From contig OY754464.1 in NCBI GenBank assembly GCA_963575645.1, positions 73,630,948 through 73,694,947 of the forward strand: DNA of 64,000 nucleotides. Reading direction: 5' to 3'. This DNA comes from Xanthostigma xanthostigma (Eukaryota > Arthropoda > Insecta > Raphidioptera > Raphidiidae). The first letter of the stretch is position 1. Every line of letters begins with the position of its first letter. This document shows positions 45,950-57,328 of the stretch, in pieces. Under the pieces are notes generated by a model, which saw only the letters and a program-made list of their open reading frames with translations, was not told the DNA's origin and did no database searches. The translations under genes and the position numbers were made by a program.

Positions 45950-46500
45950 AGTGACCTGTGAGAATTATTCGCACTAAATAAGTATAATAATTATCACTTT
46001 ACAAAATTATTTTTAAATATGATTGCAGGTATTCAATTCGTTTCTAATTTTGCACACTGCTTATAACGTTCTTCTTTTTGTTGTATTACACTATGAAGCT
46101 CAGATGACAGATAGAAGAAATATTTTACTAAAATTGTCATATACAGGCGCGAGTAGCAAAAGCGTTGAGCTAAGCCATCAGATTGCATCATGCAGCATTG
46201 CTGTGACGTTGTTCAGCGTTTCCCGCTGTTTGAAAATTAAAGCCTTCAGATGGCAGTATGCAGTATTGTGTCTGTTGCACTACAATATGAACGTCAGATG
46301 ACAGATCGAAGTGTTGACGTTGTTTCAAAATTAAAACCGTCAGATGGCAGAAACAAAAACAAAAGCAATAATAAATTTTTTAGTTGTCGATGTCAATAGA
46401 GCAAGCAATTATCTGTAAAATGATATATAATTTATGTGGAGAAATTGTGAGGTTGTTTCTAAAAAGGGAGGCAAACATCTTAACCTTAGCGTATTATATA
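45950..46500 (+). repeat. About 0.5-kb interspersed repeat, copy 2
   Basis: Near-identical, same-orientation relative of 27480-27990, 18.5 kb away. Begins GTGACCTGTGAGAATTATTC and ends near GGCAAACATCTTAACCTTAG. Internal GATGGCA units differ in number between the copies. Confidence 0.7.
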
Positions 46501-46875
46501 TGATACTTACACGAATTGTAACGAAATTTTGCACCAACGTTTTTTATATTGAGCAAAACTAAGCATATAAATCGTTTTTGCGATCTAAATACCCCTCGAT
46601 AGTAGGTTGTAATTGTTCAAAACAAAATGAATAACAGATGTAAGCACAACTAGAAAACAAAGGATGTGGAGCCCTGAATATGTATGATTATACCAGCTTA
46701 CCCCGGGTGTTTTTTTCAAGTAAATGCCCCCTTCATTCCTTTTTTCATTTCTTAATAAAACTCCATCGCGAGAAAAAACTCTAAATTATTGGTTTGATTG
46801 TATGAAATAATTATTTTGCAAAGATTGAAAAAATATAATTCAAATACGGAATAGTTGTAAACGACAAGAAAATAA

Positions 46876-46951
46876 AAATGGCGCGAGCCGAAATCGAATC
46901 AGCGACCTTCTGTGTACGAGACATACGCTCTACACACTCAGCTACTGTATA
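46876..46951 (-). repeat. tRNA-like module inside a repeat
   Basis: Minus strand: CAGTAGCTGAGTGTGTAGAG, ATGTCTCGTACACAG and GCTGATTCGATTTCGG, followed by CTCGCGCCATTTTTATTTTC. Same CTCGTA loop and GCGCCATTTTT tail as the other members. Confidence 0.5.
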
Positions 46952-47555
46952 GTCTATTGAATATTGATATGTACAGTCGGTTTTATGATATATACGTTGT
47001 TCCAAGTATCTATTATTATTATTATTATTATATAGAATCCGTTTTCGGTTTTATCCGTAGGCTTCTCATGCGTTGATCCCTAAACTAGTATTATGTAAGC
47101 ATTAAGCTAGGTTAGGGTACATATTATAACCTCAAAATTATTTCACAGTTAGCTAGAAGGTTAAAATATAGTGAGAAGTGGAGCTTTGCCTTACTTCGGC
47201 ATTTCTCTGCTGTACCGTTTATTTACGTCTGTTTATTCCACGATTACGACCAAATGTGTGAGTCGATTTGAACGAAATTTGGAAAGGATTTTTGAAGTAA
47301 AACTTCTTTAGGCACTCTTGACTTAGGGAGTAAGCTGGTGAATGTCTGACGAGAGCGGTTACGGAAGGTGTGTGATCGGGCGAGGCGAAAGAAAGTTGAG
47401 AGGGAGATATAAGTTAGTGAAGATAGAATGAGAGTTACGTTTCGTATATTACTGTAAGGGCAAGAGAGAGAGGTGCGCGCGCACATTTTCTTTCTCTCTT
47501 CCTCAACAAATACTTCACTGGCTGGTGGCGCCATCAGGTGGCCGAAAATATAAGC

Positions 47556-48867
47556 CAGAGGTTCCCAAACTTTTTTGTGTCGTAGACCCCTTGCCATGTT
47601 TTTCGGTTTTTGGTAGACCCCCTACTTACCTGATATTGATTTTTTGTAAGTTTCTGACTGTAGTGAAGTTTAGTGTTAAAAACTTAAAGTAAAAACACAT
47701 GTTAAGTTTTATACATTTATTAATTGAATTTAAATTAAAACTACCTACTCAAAATAAAATTTTGTATCTGTTATATAAAATAAACGTACCATAAAATAAA
47801 CATAAAACAGACTAAGCAACAAGTAAATGTTTTTAGTGGGAAGGATGAACCTGATGCTTTAATAATAAATTATCAACATTTGGCGTAAATTTTGTAAGGT
47901 TTAATCTCAAATCTCCTCGGCTAATGATGTCCAGTCTGTTTCTTTTCTTTCGTTGGGAGATTGGTAGCAGCGCTGAACCCCCTTTCTACTAGGTATGACG
48001 ATGGAAAGGAAATTAGAAATTTCCTCGCTATATTCCATAATACGGGATAAGTAACGGATATGCTTTTTTGCAACCAGAAGTGCTGATATCCGTGTTTAAA
48101 CTGAACCTTAAGTTCTTCGTTTGTACTTATTTCAGTCAGTTCCTCTTGTATTATGACATTAGTTTCTTCTATATCACCATATGGGTTAATTATCCACTAT
48201 GGTATTACCATAGTCAAAACATCCTCAAACCTAGTTTCAAAATCTGAATAGAGGGCATTTAAACGTTGAACGTAGGTTGAAACGTCGTCTTCCTGGCAGT
48301 TTGTCTGTGACAAATTGGGGAACTGGGATAATTCGCCTCGTCCAATATTTTGCTTCATTAGTTTAACTCTGGCAAGAAACGCTGATAAGAGGGACTTTGT
48401 TTTAATCAAATTTAGACTGTCGCCTTGTAACTGCAAACTAACCATATTAAATTTTATAAACAAATCTGTTAAATAGGCGATGTCTGTTTTCCTTTTCATT
48501 AAATTGACTTTTAAAATTTTATCTTTAGTATCCAGAAGTTCTAAAATACTCTCAAAAAGTGCAAAAAATCTTGTCAAACATAAGCCTTTCGACAGCCAGC
48601 GTACTTCAGTGTGAAGGAGTAATTAATGAAAGTGTTCGTCATTTTCGTCACACTTATATACTTATACTTATAAATAATGTATATGTCTTTATATTATAAG
48701 ATAGTATAATGCAAGTAAATAGGTACTATCAGTGTATGTTGACATCCACTATCGTGGACCCCTATTTTCATTTCATGGACCCCCAAATTTTTTTTTCGGT
48801 GACGTAGACCCCTTACAGGTTGTCATAGACCCCTGGGGGTCGATATAGACCACTTTGGGAATCACTG
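47556..48867 (-). mobile_element. hAT element copy 2 with large transposase remnant
   Basis: Ends CAGAGGTTCCCAAACTTTTT and TTTGGGAATCACTG. A perfect 8-bp target duplication ATATAAGC lies at 47548-47555 and 48868-48875. It is 1312 bp and keeps the C-terminal half of the transposase on the minus strand. It inserted just after GGCGCCATCAGGTGGCCGAA, which also occurs after the element (about 48902), so the target lay in a repeat. Confidence 0.85.
47880..48577 (-). pseudogene. hAT transposase, C-terminal half
   Basis: The minus strand opens at 48577 with TRFFALFESILELLD. It continues through MKRKTDIAYLTDLF, QGDSLNLIKTKSLLSAFLAR and LNALYSDFETRFEDVL, all blocks familiar from ZBED5/SCAND3-like hAT transposases. 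After a stop at about 48197 another segment holds ARKFLISFPSSYLVERGFSA, the hAT dimerisation motif (P-S-S-x-x-x-E-R-x-F-S), and the RGDLRLKL ending is decayed. The N-terminal zinc finger and first catalytic acids are missing, so it is inactive. Confidence 0.75.
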
Positions 48868-49159
48868 ATATAAGCAGTACTAACAATAGAATGACACATA
48901 CTTGGCGCCATCAGGTGGCCGAAAAGTACTCTTTACTTGCCGGTGGCGCTATCGGGTGACTAAAATCCAACGAGATCTAAGTAATTGCAATGTATTACTT
49001 TTGTTTTCATTATCTTTATGTAATATATTCTACGTTTAAAGTGAATAACATGGTAAATTCATTTTAAAGTTCATATTTGGTGAATTTTCGGGTGAATAAT
49101 AACAAATTATGGCAGGAAGAAGTTTTACTTCAGTCGTGTGATCTAAAGCACGCTCGTTT

Positions 49160-51390
49160 TTCTTTTAACCTAAGCTGAACGACATATAATTTGTGTACTG
49201 TCGAAACCGTGATTTAATAAAACAATTGTCCTTACTGGCTTGGAACGAATTATCAAAATGCAAAATTCCTCAGAACCTCGTTAAAATTTTAAAATAAGCA
49301 AAACATTCCATGTCGTGATAGTGAATATTATGAAATCATCATAAACGTAATTGTTGGACATGGAGAATAAAATACGACTTCCTCATTTAACAGTAAATAA
49401 AATGGCGCATTATAGGCATCGTTTTGTTTTCTTCACGTTCTCACGATTGCAATCGGAATGAATAATGAATCAGAGCGTTATTAAAAAATAATAATATCAA
49501 CACGGTTATACAAAATATGCTGCATTAATGGACAATAAATTACTTCTATGCTATGGCGATTTGCAATTATAAATTTAAAAAAAAGTGTCGATACTTACCC
49601 AGTAAATTACGCTCAATTTTATTGCCAACATTCATCGTTTGAATTTTAATTGATTTGTAATTAAATTTACTATACAATAATCACTACGGGTTGACTTAAT
49701 ATTTTCCTTTCTCTTAGTAGAACCAACTTTATTTTATGATCCGTTCTCGAAAAAATAGCAGTTTTCGATTTGGTTCGTCATTAAACTACCCTTATTTTGA
49801 AAAAGTAAAAGAAAACCCTGATGAATCTTGTGAAAACCCGAAATTAAAAATCGTTGACCAACATCGTGTGATTAAAGCAACTTTTTTTTACTAAAAACGT
49901 TTGCTTATAATATATCCAATTAACTAACTGATCGCCTTTCAATGAATTTCAATGGGACTCTTTTATTTCTAATAGTAAATCGAATAAAAAAATAAAATAA
50001 TACAGAGATAAATGTTTTTAAAAATATTTATCCAACGAATAAAATTTAGCATCAATCAAAAAATTAAACAATGCATTTTTAAATGAAAAGAAGTATTTGT
50101 TTGATCCAATCCTTCTTGGAAGATTATTAAAAATTCTTGTATACCTATCTCTTCAACTGCCCTAAAACAAAGTTGACATTCATGTTGTTGATTTCTGGAA
50201 TATTAGAAAGTGCTCGGTATGTAAACTTTCTAATATTCAGGATGCCATCACAAGCGACTGCGATGTTGGGTCCTTTATTATTACACAGTTACTTACCTCG
50301 GATCTCTCTGTCACACACTTCCACGCGCGTCAAAATTTAAAATTCGCAAACCCCTAATAGGACCGAATATTTCGCAAACAACCCTATATCAACGTGTTCG
50401 CAATAAAACAGCGCTTATGATTTTCCTATTATCCCATCAAATGAAAGTAACTTGCATCGACATACCCAGTAGTTCGCACAGGTAAATAATAGACAACCCA
50501 ACGGCTGCCCATTCTATACGTTTATACTTCAAGTCAGGACAAAATTTTCTTATTATCTGGATGTGGCAACATTTAATAAAAAATCATTTTTTTAAAAATA
50601 ATTAAAAATTGTCTGTCCAGGATTTTTTTAGCAAACCCATTTTTAATATATTTTGTAATATACTAAATTCATGATAAAATATGTTTCATTCTATTATCAG
50701 CTCGGTGAAGGTCGATTTAGGTTCGGCTCTTAGACTATTATAATGATTTAACACACCTCGGTATTATAAAATGACAATACGTAATCAAATTATAATGCAA
50801 CAAGGTCTCTAAAAAACGGATTATCAAATGTCTCTGTGCATATTAGTATTACTTATAATCCGTGTTCTATTTTAAAGTAACTATACTTACAATTATTGTT
50901 TTTTAAATGCGTTTAAAATTACATAGAATTCTTTCAAAGAAATACATTAAAAATGGATTAAATGTTATTATTAAATATTTTCATTGTTAAATTGTCGCCT
51001 TAATTAGTGTAAAGCCTGTTTCACAATCAACTAAGGGAGAATTACAAGTCTTTTGACTGTTAATTTCAATTCGGTTAAATGGAGCTGATTTTGTACTTGT
51101 CGTTGAAAAAACTAATAAAGATCCTTTAATGTTGTTAGTGTTTGTAGGTTAATAAAAAAAAAAAATTTTTTAAATTCTGTATTTTTCAATTGATCACATC
51201 CCTAAAACTCTGGATTTTTATGTTCTAAAATGTTTGGCTCTCTAAGTTACTTAATTTTGAATATTTTGATATGTAACTCGTTTCGTCGAATTTTTGTTCG
51301 ATTTCAAAAACTTTTTCCGTAGGAGAGTGATTTCCAAACCTTAGTATATTACACCTACCTGAGAAAAACTGGCTTATTATTATAATATAG
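49160..51390. other. No gene; repeat end at left, otherwise nothing recognised
   Basis: At about 49108-49155 TATGGCAGGAAGAAGTTTTA and CTTCAGTCGTGTGATCTAAAG form the inverse of 41270-41315, so related repeat ends lie 7.8 kb apart in opposite orientation. The rest is AT-rich without motifs. Confidence 0.4.
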
Positions 51391-51641
51391 AGCAGGGATT
51401 CCCAACCGGTGTGGCATGAAATTTCGTAATAAAAGAATACATTTACTGTTGAATGCGTTGCCGGTCGAATTGTATAACTTTGCCCACTTACAAACTTTAG
51501 TTCCAAATGCAGAATTATTTATCACTGACCTGACTCACTATTTGCCGGACGGCATCATGAGATGAGTGAGTCTGCGCCGTGTGTGATACCAAAATCTAAA
51601 TTTTGTATCATTTTGCTGGTTCAGGACGCGACGCCTTAGGC

Positions 51642-52148
51642 CAGGGGTCGGCAACCTGCGGCTCGCGAGCCGCATGCGCCTCTTTTGATGTAAAGTTGCG
51701 GCTCTCCAGTTCCATACGCCAAAAATTTTATTTTGGTATAAGTTCGTTCCAAGCAGTTAGCAAACGGTTCAGAAACCGCCACCCGCATGCGCACTGGGTA
51801 AAACGAAGCTGTTAGTGGCGATTTTAGAACACGTTTTACCTACTGCGCATGCGGGTGACGATTTCGGAACCGTTTGCTGGCTGCTTGGAACGAACCTTAT
51901 ATAAACCCTTAAAAATCGTCCAATCGATCCATGATTAAGTACCATGTCTATATCTCTCAGCCATTTCCACTCGCGTCTCACCCGCACCGCCCCCGCCGCG
52001 ACGTGTCGTCCTCGGATATAATATATATTATACCTATATAAGTAAATACTATAATACTGAAACGAAAATGTTTAGTGGCTCTCTAAAAACTGGGAAATGT
52101 AAACTGTAACTTTTTGCTCTTTCGTCTCAAAAGGTTGCCGACCACAGG
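51642..52148. mobile_element. Inner hAT-like element
   Basis: Left end CAGGGGTCGGCAACCTGCGG; right end AAAGGTTGCCGACCACAG. The GGTCGGCAACCT terminus followed by GCGGCTCGCGAGCCGC is a widespread non-autonomous hAT style. It contains the palindromic MITE described next. Confidence 0.6.
51734..51898. mobile_element. Innermost palindromic MITE
   Basis: AAGTTCGTTCCAAGCAGTTA...CGCATGCGCA is matched in inverse by TGCGCATGCG...TGCTTGGAACGAACCTT. TATA flanks both sides. About 165 bp. The overlapping opposite open frames here are due to this palindrome. Confidence 0.7.
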
Positions 52149-52505
52149 GGCAAACTTTAGCGAGACACAGTTTGGAAACCACTGCCCCGGGGAGTTAATG
52201 CATCGCCTTTTGTTAAGTTTGTGAACTAAGCAATCGTATTGCCGCTTTCAGAAAGATGAATGTCCTCATCAACGGTGAACATAAATGACTTCCACGCAGT
52301 GTAAAAATAATGCATAATAATATTTAATGATGTCAGAAATGACTGATATTGTACAGTAAGACTTTTTATTTCGACTGTACGCACCGAGTGAGTGTCATTT
52401 GAATTACCTGAACATAGAAGATTAATGTTAAGAAATCAGAGAATCGGACGGTTAATTGTGTAAAATGTGACATTTGATTTATAATTAAAATCATTTAATA
52501 ATAAA

Positions 52506-52590
52506 ATGACTAGTACGCCGATTGGTGCAGCTGCAGCTTCTTTACATCACCATAAAAGGCCAGGAAGTGGATTAAGTCTCAGTGTTTTAG
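52506..52590 (+). CDS. First coding exon of an unidentified host gene
   Basis: ATG at 52506 in a good context (AATAAAATG) opens 28 codons: MTSTPIGAAAASLHHHKRPG, then SGLSLSVL. The donor AG|GTATGTAACT follows and the exon ends in phase 1. Codon content contrasts with the AT-rich surroundings. The upstream 300 bp lacks mobile elements and has no in-frame ATG nearby, so it is a plausible 5' UTR. The next exon is not visible before 64000; the gene would need a first intron of more than 11 kb, now full of elements. I do not recognise the protein. Confidence 0.55.
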
Positions 52591-52624
52591 GTATGTAACT
52601 TTTCTGTTTTTACTCTGTTAGCAA

Positions 52625-52700
52625 TAAGGGCGTAGATATTTTTTTTCTGATGGGGGTTAAAGCGTAAAAAATCAATATTTTTTGTGGGGACTTTTGATAT
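52625..52700 (+). mobile_element. 5' fragment of the 21.6-kb hAT family
   Basis: AAGGGCGTAGATATTTTTTT and the following AATCAATATTTTTTG match the left end of the element at 21561. The right end is absent. Confidence 0.55.
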
Positions 52701-52842
52701 TTCATTTGTAATAGTGTACTTAAGACCTGTACCAGTTTTCAGCTCCATTCGAAATTGAAATGTTTATTTTGACTGGACTAACAACAGTCTGTGTATTGAC
52801 AGCTTAGAGTCTAACAACACGATATAAATAATATTGATTATA

Positions 52843-53226
52843 TCGTCGTTGGTTCTGTAATAGCTCTTATGTGCATAGTTCGCAGATTTTACGTTTTTTA
52901 AATGAACAGATTCAGGAAACGGAGTTCTATACACTAGTAATACCTCCAAATTAATTTTACAGAAACCAACAAGGATAAGTAACTCTTATGTGAAAAGTTG
53001 TATCAAATAATTCCTCACATGTGCCAATGAATCCGAAATTAACGTTAAATATTTTTTAAGAAAATACTTCGTCTTAATTAAACACGTATAGTAAAGATAA
53101 GTATGAATTAGTAATATACCTCTGAAATTGCTAGTTCTTACCATCCATTGCTGAAATAATCACTTTTTGGCCTTTCCTGCAAATTTTACTTTTTGCACAT
53201 AAGAGGTATTACAGAACCGACGACGA
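52843..53226. mobile_element. TA-flanked MITE-E copy 2
   Basis: Nearly identical to 15115-15495 over its full length, with TA outside both ends. It lies within the presumed first intron of the gene starting at 52506. Confidence 0.8.
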
Positions 53227-53675
53227 TATGCAGGAATTAATTTCATTCACAATTTTGGAAATTATTAATTAAATAGGCGACCTTAACCTAAGGATAATAA
53301 TGCCATTAACTTAAAAGTCACACAGGAAGTGTATATGGAGAGTTTACCATATTAAGATACATTACCTATTTGCATAGTAATAAAAAGTCATTCATTAATA
53401 ATAATAATAATAGTATGTGTATATTTTATTGATTTTGTTGTCGGTGTTATTTAGAAGTAATTAAAAAACTATAATTTATTGAAAGACTGTTTTCCTCATC
53501 GTTTTAATACTTAACCCTACAGTGAACCCGCCATCATCAGTGTAAAATGCATATTCCTGACTTATGGTTTTCTATTGAAACGAGAATTAAGAAGATTTTT
53601 TTGCATGGCTACATGAATGGAGCGGCATAGTCTGAATGAAATGACACTTAAATTACTTCATTCTGATTTCAAATA

Positions 53676-54140
53676 CAGTGGATTTCGGTTATAGCGACGA
53701 TGAGGGGACCGAATAATTCCGTCGCTATATCCGGAAGTCTCACGCGGCGCCACTGTATAATGCAATAAACATAATATAGTTTTTCAGAATATAAATTTTC
53801 TAAACCTTAGTATGTACAGTGGATTTCGGTTATAGCGACGATGAAGAGACCACATAATTCCGTCGCTATATCCGGAGGTCGCTATATCTGGAAGTTTCAC
53901 GCGGCGCCACTGCATAATGCAATAAACATATACCTAGTTTTTCAGAATATAAATTTTCTAAACGTTAGTATGTACAGTGGATTTCGGTTATAGCGACGAT
54001 GAGAGGACCGCATAATTCCGTCGCTATATCCGGAAGTCGCTATATAGAAAGAAAAGTATACTTTAAATTTAAGGGACGTGTGTCGTCGCTATAACCGAAA
54101 AGTCCTTACAACCGAGGTTGTTATGAATGAAAATCCACTG
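53676..54140 (+). mobile_element. TIR element with its 5' end repeated three times
   Basis: CAGTGGATTTCGGTTATAGC starts at 53676, 53817 and 53975, each followed by GACGATGA and AATTCCGTCGCTATATCCGG. A single inverted end finishes at 54140 (AAAATCCACTG). TA precedes each left end. The terminal style is pogo/Tc1-like. The array arose after the element lost its transposase. Confidence 0.7.
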
Positions 54141-54477
54141 TGCGTTTAAAAATACCTTTCAAAATATTTATCTAAACTTTTTAAAGTAGGTACCTTATTA
54201 TCCATTTTTCGTTTTATTGAATACAAAAATAATTGGCATGCCTTCTCACAGTACTGACGATGTGAAGGACAAAATTCATTGGCCAACGAACATTTTTTTA
54301 ATCGTAACAAAGCGGCTCTTTAAACGATATCTGCACGAATTTTAAATGTTTCTGTTGAAATTGAAAATGTACGTAGCTAAATTAATTTCGTTACAGATTG
54401 TTTACGTAGTGGGAAGATACCTAGATATAGGCTTGACAGATTAAAATTTAAGCAAAAACTGTAGGAGTCAGGAAAAT

Positions 54478-54745
54478 ACGCTGTCATGGTATAAAAAACA
54501 ATATTTTGATGAAAAATGTATTAAAGTATATAAAAGGGATCTACCGTATTAATTTAGAATAAAAAAAATTTCTATTTTTTTCATTAAAAAATGCGGTATA
54601 ATCGTTGCTAACTAGAAAAAAAAAATTTTTTTTATTCTAAATTAATACGGTAAATCCCTTTTATATACTTTCATACATTTTTCATCAACATATTGTTTTT
54701 TACCATGTCAGATTCAATTTTTAAGCGCCGTGACAGCGTTTTTTC
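54478..54745. mobile_element. 270-bp palindromic element
   Basis: AAAAGGGATCTACCGTATTA and TTTAGAATAAAAAAAATTT on the left pair with the complements on the right. Outer parts extend to CGCTGTCATGG and CCGTGACAGCG. Arms are about 85 bp or longer. Confidence 0.7.
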
Positions 54746-54890
54746 ATAAGCAAATCAGCTTTTACAAGGGCCGTGTCAAAACACCACCTTAATTTTTTTC
54801 TGAAAGAAGGTTTGACATCTATTTTATGCATAAAAATTGGTCTGTCTGCGAAAAAATGTTTGTTACTATGACAGACTTCATAAAAAAAAA

Positions 54891-55150
54891 TTTATAACAA
54901 AATATGAAATCTGACAAATTTATTAACAAAAATTGTCAGCCAGACAAGTTGTATTAGATAGAAGAGATCTTAAACTTTATTTAAAAAAAATTCAAGGAGG
55001 TGTTATGAAATGTATTTTCATAAAAAAAAATAATTTATAACAAATGAAGTCTGACAAATTTATTAACAAAAATTGTCAGCCAGACAAATTTTTTCAAAAA
55101 TGGTACTTTATTTACTACAAATTGTATAAATTTCAAGCAGGTGTTTTGGA
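54891..55150 (+). repeat. Two-copy tandem repeat, about 142-bp unit
   Basis: TCTGACAAATTTATTAACAA and AAATTGTCAGCCAGACAA occur in both units. AT-rich and non-coding. Confidence 0.65.
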
Positions 55151-55687
55151 AAAAAAATCATGTTTTTTTTTTTTAAATTCAAAAATTCATAAAAAATAAC
55201 AATTAACAAATTTTTACTAGTCTGGCGGGCGTAACATGTTTCTTACATGTTTTTCAGCCATTTTCACTTTATAATTTTGAGGTGTTCATAGGGGTAACTT
55301 TTTCTGTCATGGGAGCTTGAACTACTAGCACATGAATCTTGTCGTCATCTGGATTCTAGACGAATCTAACCGTTGAAAATAGACTAGAGAGTGATTCACG
55401 TGGTCGCTGAATGGTTGGAATAGGCGTAATTATTATTCACTGTCGGTTCATTAATTGATTCCGTTGTTATTACAAAAGTCTTTTATATGGTATAATTTGA
55501 ATATTAACATTTTGCACCATTTCCTGATGTTCTATGTAAAGCAGAAATTATGAATGAAATAGCATTGAACGTTTTAGTCAAGTGCATTACGTCATCATAT
55601 TTCGTTCATAAAAATCATCGGTTCTTTTACTTCATTTGAATCGTTTTCTATAACTACCCTTACCTATAACTCCAAGAAGAAATATAT

Positions 55688-55792
55688 TACACCACAAGGG
55701 CCGAAAGTGTGATATTCTTGCACTATGCGCCATGATACTCGAGGTGCTGACGCGCAGTGCAAGGTATCACACTTTCGGCCAGTGTGGTGTAT
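55688..55792. mobile_element. 105-bp palindromic MITE
   Basis: TTACACCACAAGGGCCGAAA with GTGTGATATTCTTGCACT pairs with AGTGCAAGGTATCACAC and TTTCGGCCAGTGTGGTGTA. Nearly the entire unit is stem. Confidence 0.7.
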
Positions 55793-56277
55793 ACTATTTT
55801 GCTTCATACCTTGGTCGTAAGTACGCTTATTAATTAGTTAATTACTTATTTATTACATAAAATACAGATAAATTCCAAGCAAGTAGCTTTGAGGTTATCT
55901 ATATGTAAAAACACGAATGACAGCTGTTCGCGACTATTAGCTAAAATGTAATTGAAACGACGTCTAAACAACAGTTGATAGGTTATTCTTACTTGACTGC
56001 CGCCCGAATGCACGTACTTCCCGCATCAGTGCGTGTAACCCACCTATGCGTAAATGTTAGACTTTCTGCCTTATAATTGATGCCGAAAGTATATACTTTC
56101 GATCGAGGTTATTAAGCAAAAAATTATTATGAACATGGATAAGGTTCTTCAAGAAATTATATTTACCAAATAAATAATTTAACCGAAACTTAAAAATACG
56201 GGAATAAATTTAGTTGAAAATACATCAGTTCGACTGCAAGTTCTGTCAAAACCGACAATAACGGAGCGAAGACTATA

Positions 56278-56493
56278 AGGTCTAGTTTATATGAGAGGCG
56301 TTCAACGCGCGTTGGCCCAACGCGCGTTTACAACTTCTATACAGTTGTACCTATATAACTGATTATATGATAACGCGCGTTCAACGCGCCACCAACGCGT
56401 GTTATCATGTGAACAGTTATATACAATTGTATAGAAACTGTAAACGCGCGTTGGGCTAACGCGCGTTGAACGCCTCTCATATAAACTAGGCCT
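56278..56493. mobile_element. 216-bp hairpin MITE with AACGCGCGTT palindromes
   Basis: AGGTCTAGTTTATATGAGAG and CTCTCATATAAACTAGGCCT are the ends; GGCGTTCAACGCGCGTTGG and its inverse follow inward. Arms of about 90 bp. AACGCGCGTT/AACGCGC units recur at least six times. Confidence 0.8.
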
Positions 56494-56947
56494 AAAAGAA
56501 ATATTGATCTTGTGGTATTATTTTCTTTTGTTAAAAAAAGATCAGATTCCCTGTATGATCGTAGCAAGGATAAGTTCATTTGGGGACAAGATTCGTTCGT
56601 GAACGACGCATCGTTTGTTTACAGCGGTTATGTTAATTTTATTAATTAACCATATCATCTGACCTTGTCTCTTTTGTATGTCCAGTTTATAAATGCCAAG
56701 CCTGTAGACATTGATCATAACGTTCACACAATAACAATACAACGTACTTAACAAGACGTACGCATGCGCATTGTGAAAAAACCTTCAACTTGAAGCGATT
56801 TATTAGTGAATGATCGATTCAAGTGGAAATTTTTTACCAAACATGTAAACAATCTTGTCAGGTGAAAGTGTTGTTTCTATAAAAATGTTTTTTTACCAGT
56901 GAATTGCCCAACTTATTGACCCGTCACTTGTTCCATGTAGAATAAAA

Positions 56948-57268
56948 TCTATATACTAATATATAAAGCCGAAGAGTTTGTTTGTTTGTTTGGTTGAACG
57001 CGCTAATCTCAGGAACTACTGGTTTGAATTGAAAAAAAAATTTTTGTTGGATAGTCCATTTACCGAGGAAGGCTATAGGCTATATAATAACGCTACGGCC
57101 AATAGGAGCGGAGCATATATGAAACGAATGTTGCAAAATTTGTCCATCCGACGGTAACTCCGATCATCATGAAATTTGGACACAACATTCATCTCGGTAA
57201 AGTAAGTACTCATCTCCCTCCCTCCATTCGTTCATTTGCACCCGGATGAAATCGGGCGGGATCGCTAG
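56948..57268 (+). mobile_element. Complete non-autonomous Helitron
   Basis: TCTATATACTAATATATAAA after A, and CGGGCGGGATCGCTAG before T, with the terminal hairpin CCCGG...TCGGG. 321 bp; same family as 11355 and 17898, keeping the middle that the latter lost. Confidence 0.85.
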
Positions 57269-57328
57269 TGAAAAGTTTTTAAAGTGACAAAACTTAAGAG
57301 GATTCTCACATTGATGACTAAATGCACG

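Larger units (their letters stand above)
51393..52184. mobile_element. Outer hAT-like element of a three-level nest
   Basis: CAGGGATTCCCAACCGG at the left and GTTTGGAAACCACTG at the right are hAT-like termini in inverse orientation. Between them lies a second hAT-like element (51642-52148), and within that a palindromic MITE (51734-51898). No transposase remains; no matching target duplication. Confidence 0.55.

Noticed and set aside
27564-46301. Homologous proteins at 27564-27872 and 46023-46301 as a duplicated gene
   Set aside because: The whole 0.5-kb DNA repeat is duplicated, including parts out of frame, and frames differ by length changes. No protein-level constraint is visible.
47244-47597. 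117-codon minus-strand frame as a gene
   Set aside because: It runs through the end of the hAT element and the GAAGTAAAACTTC repeat; no conserved motif.
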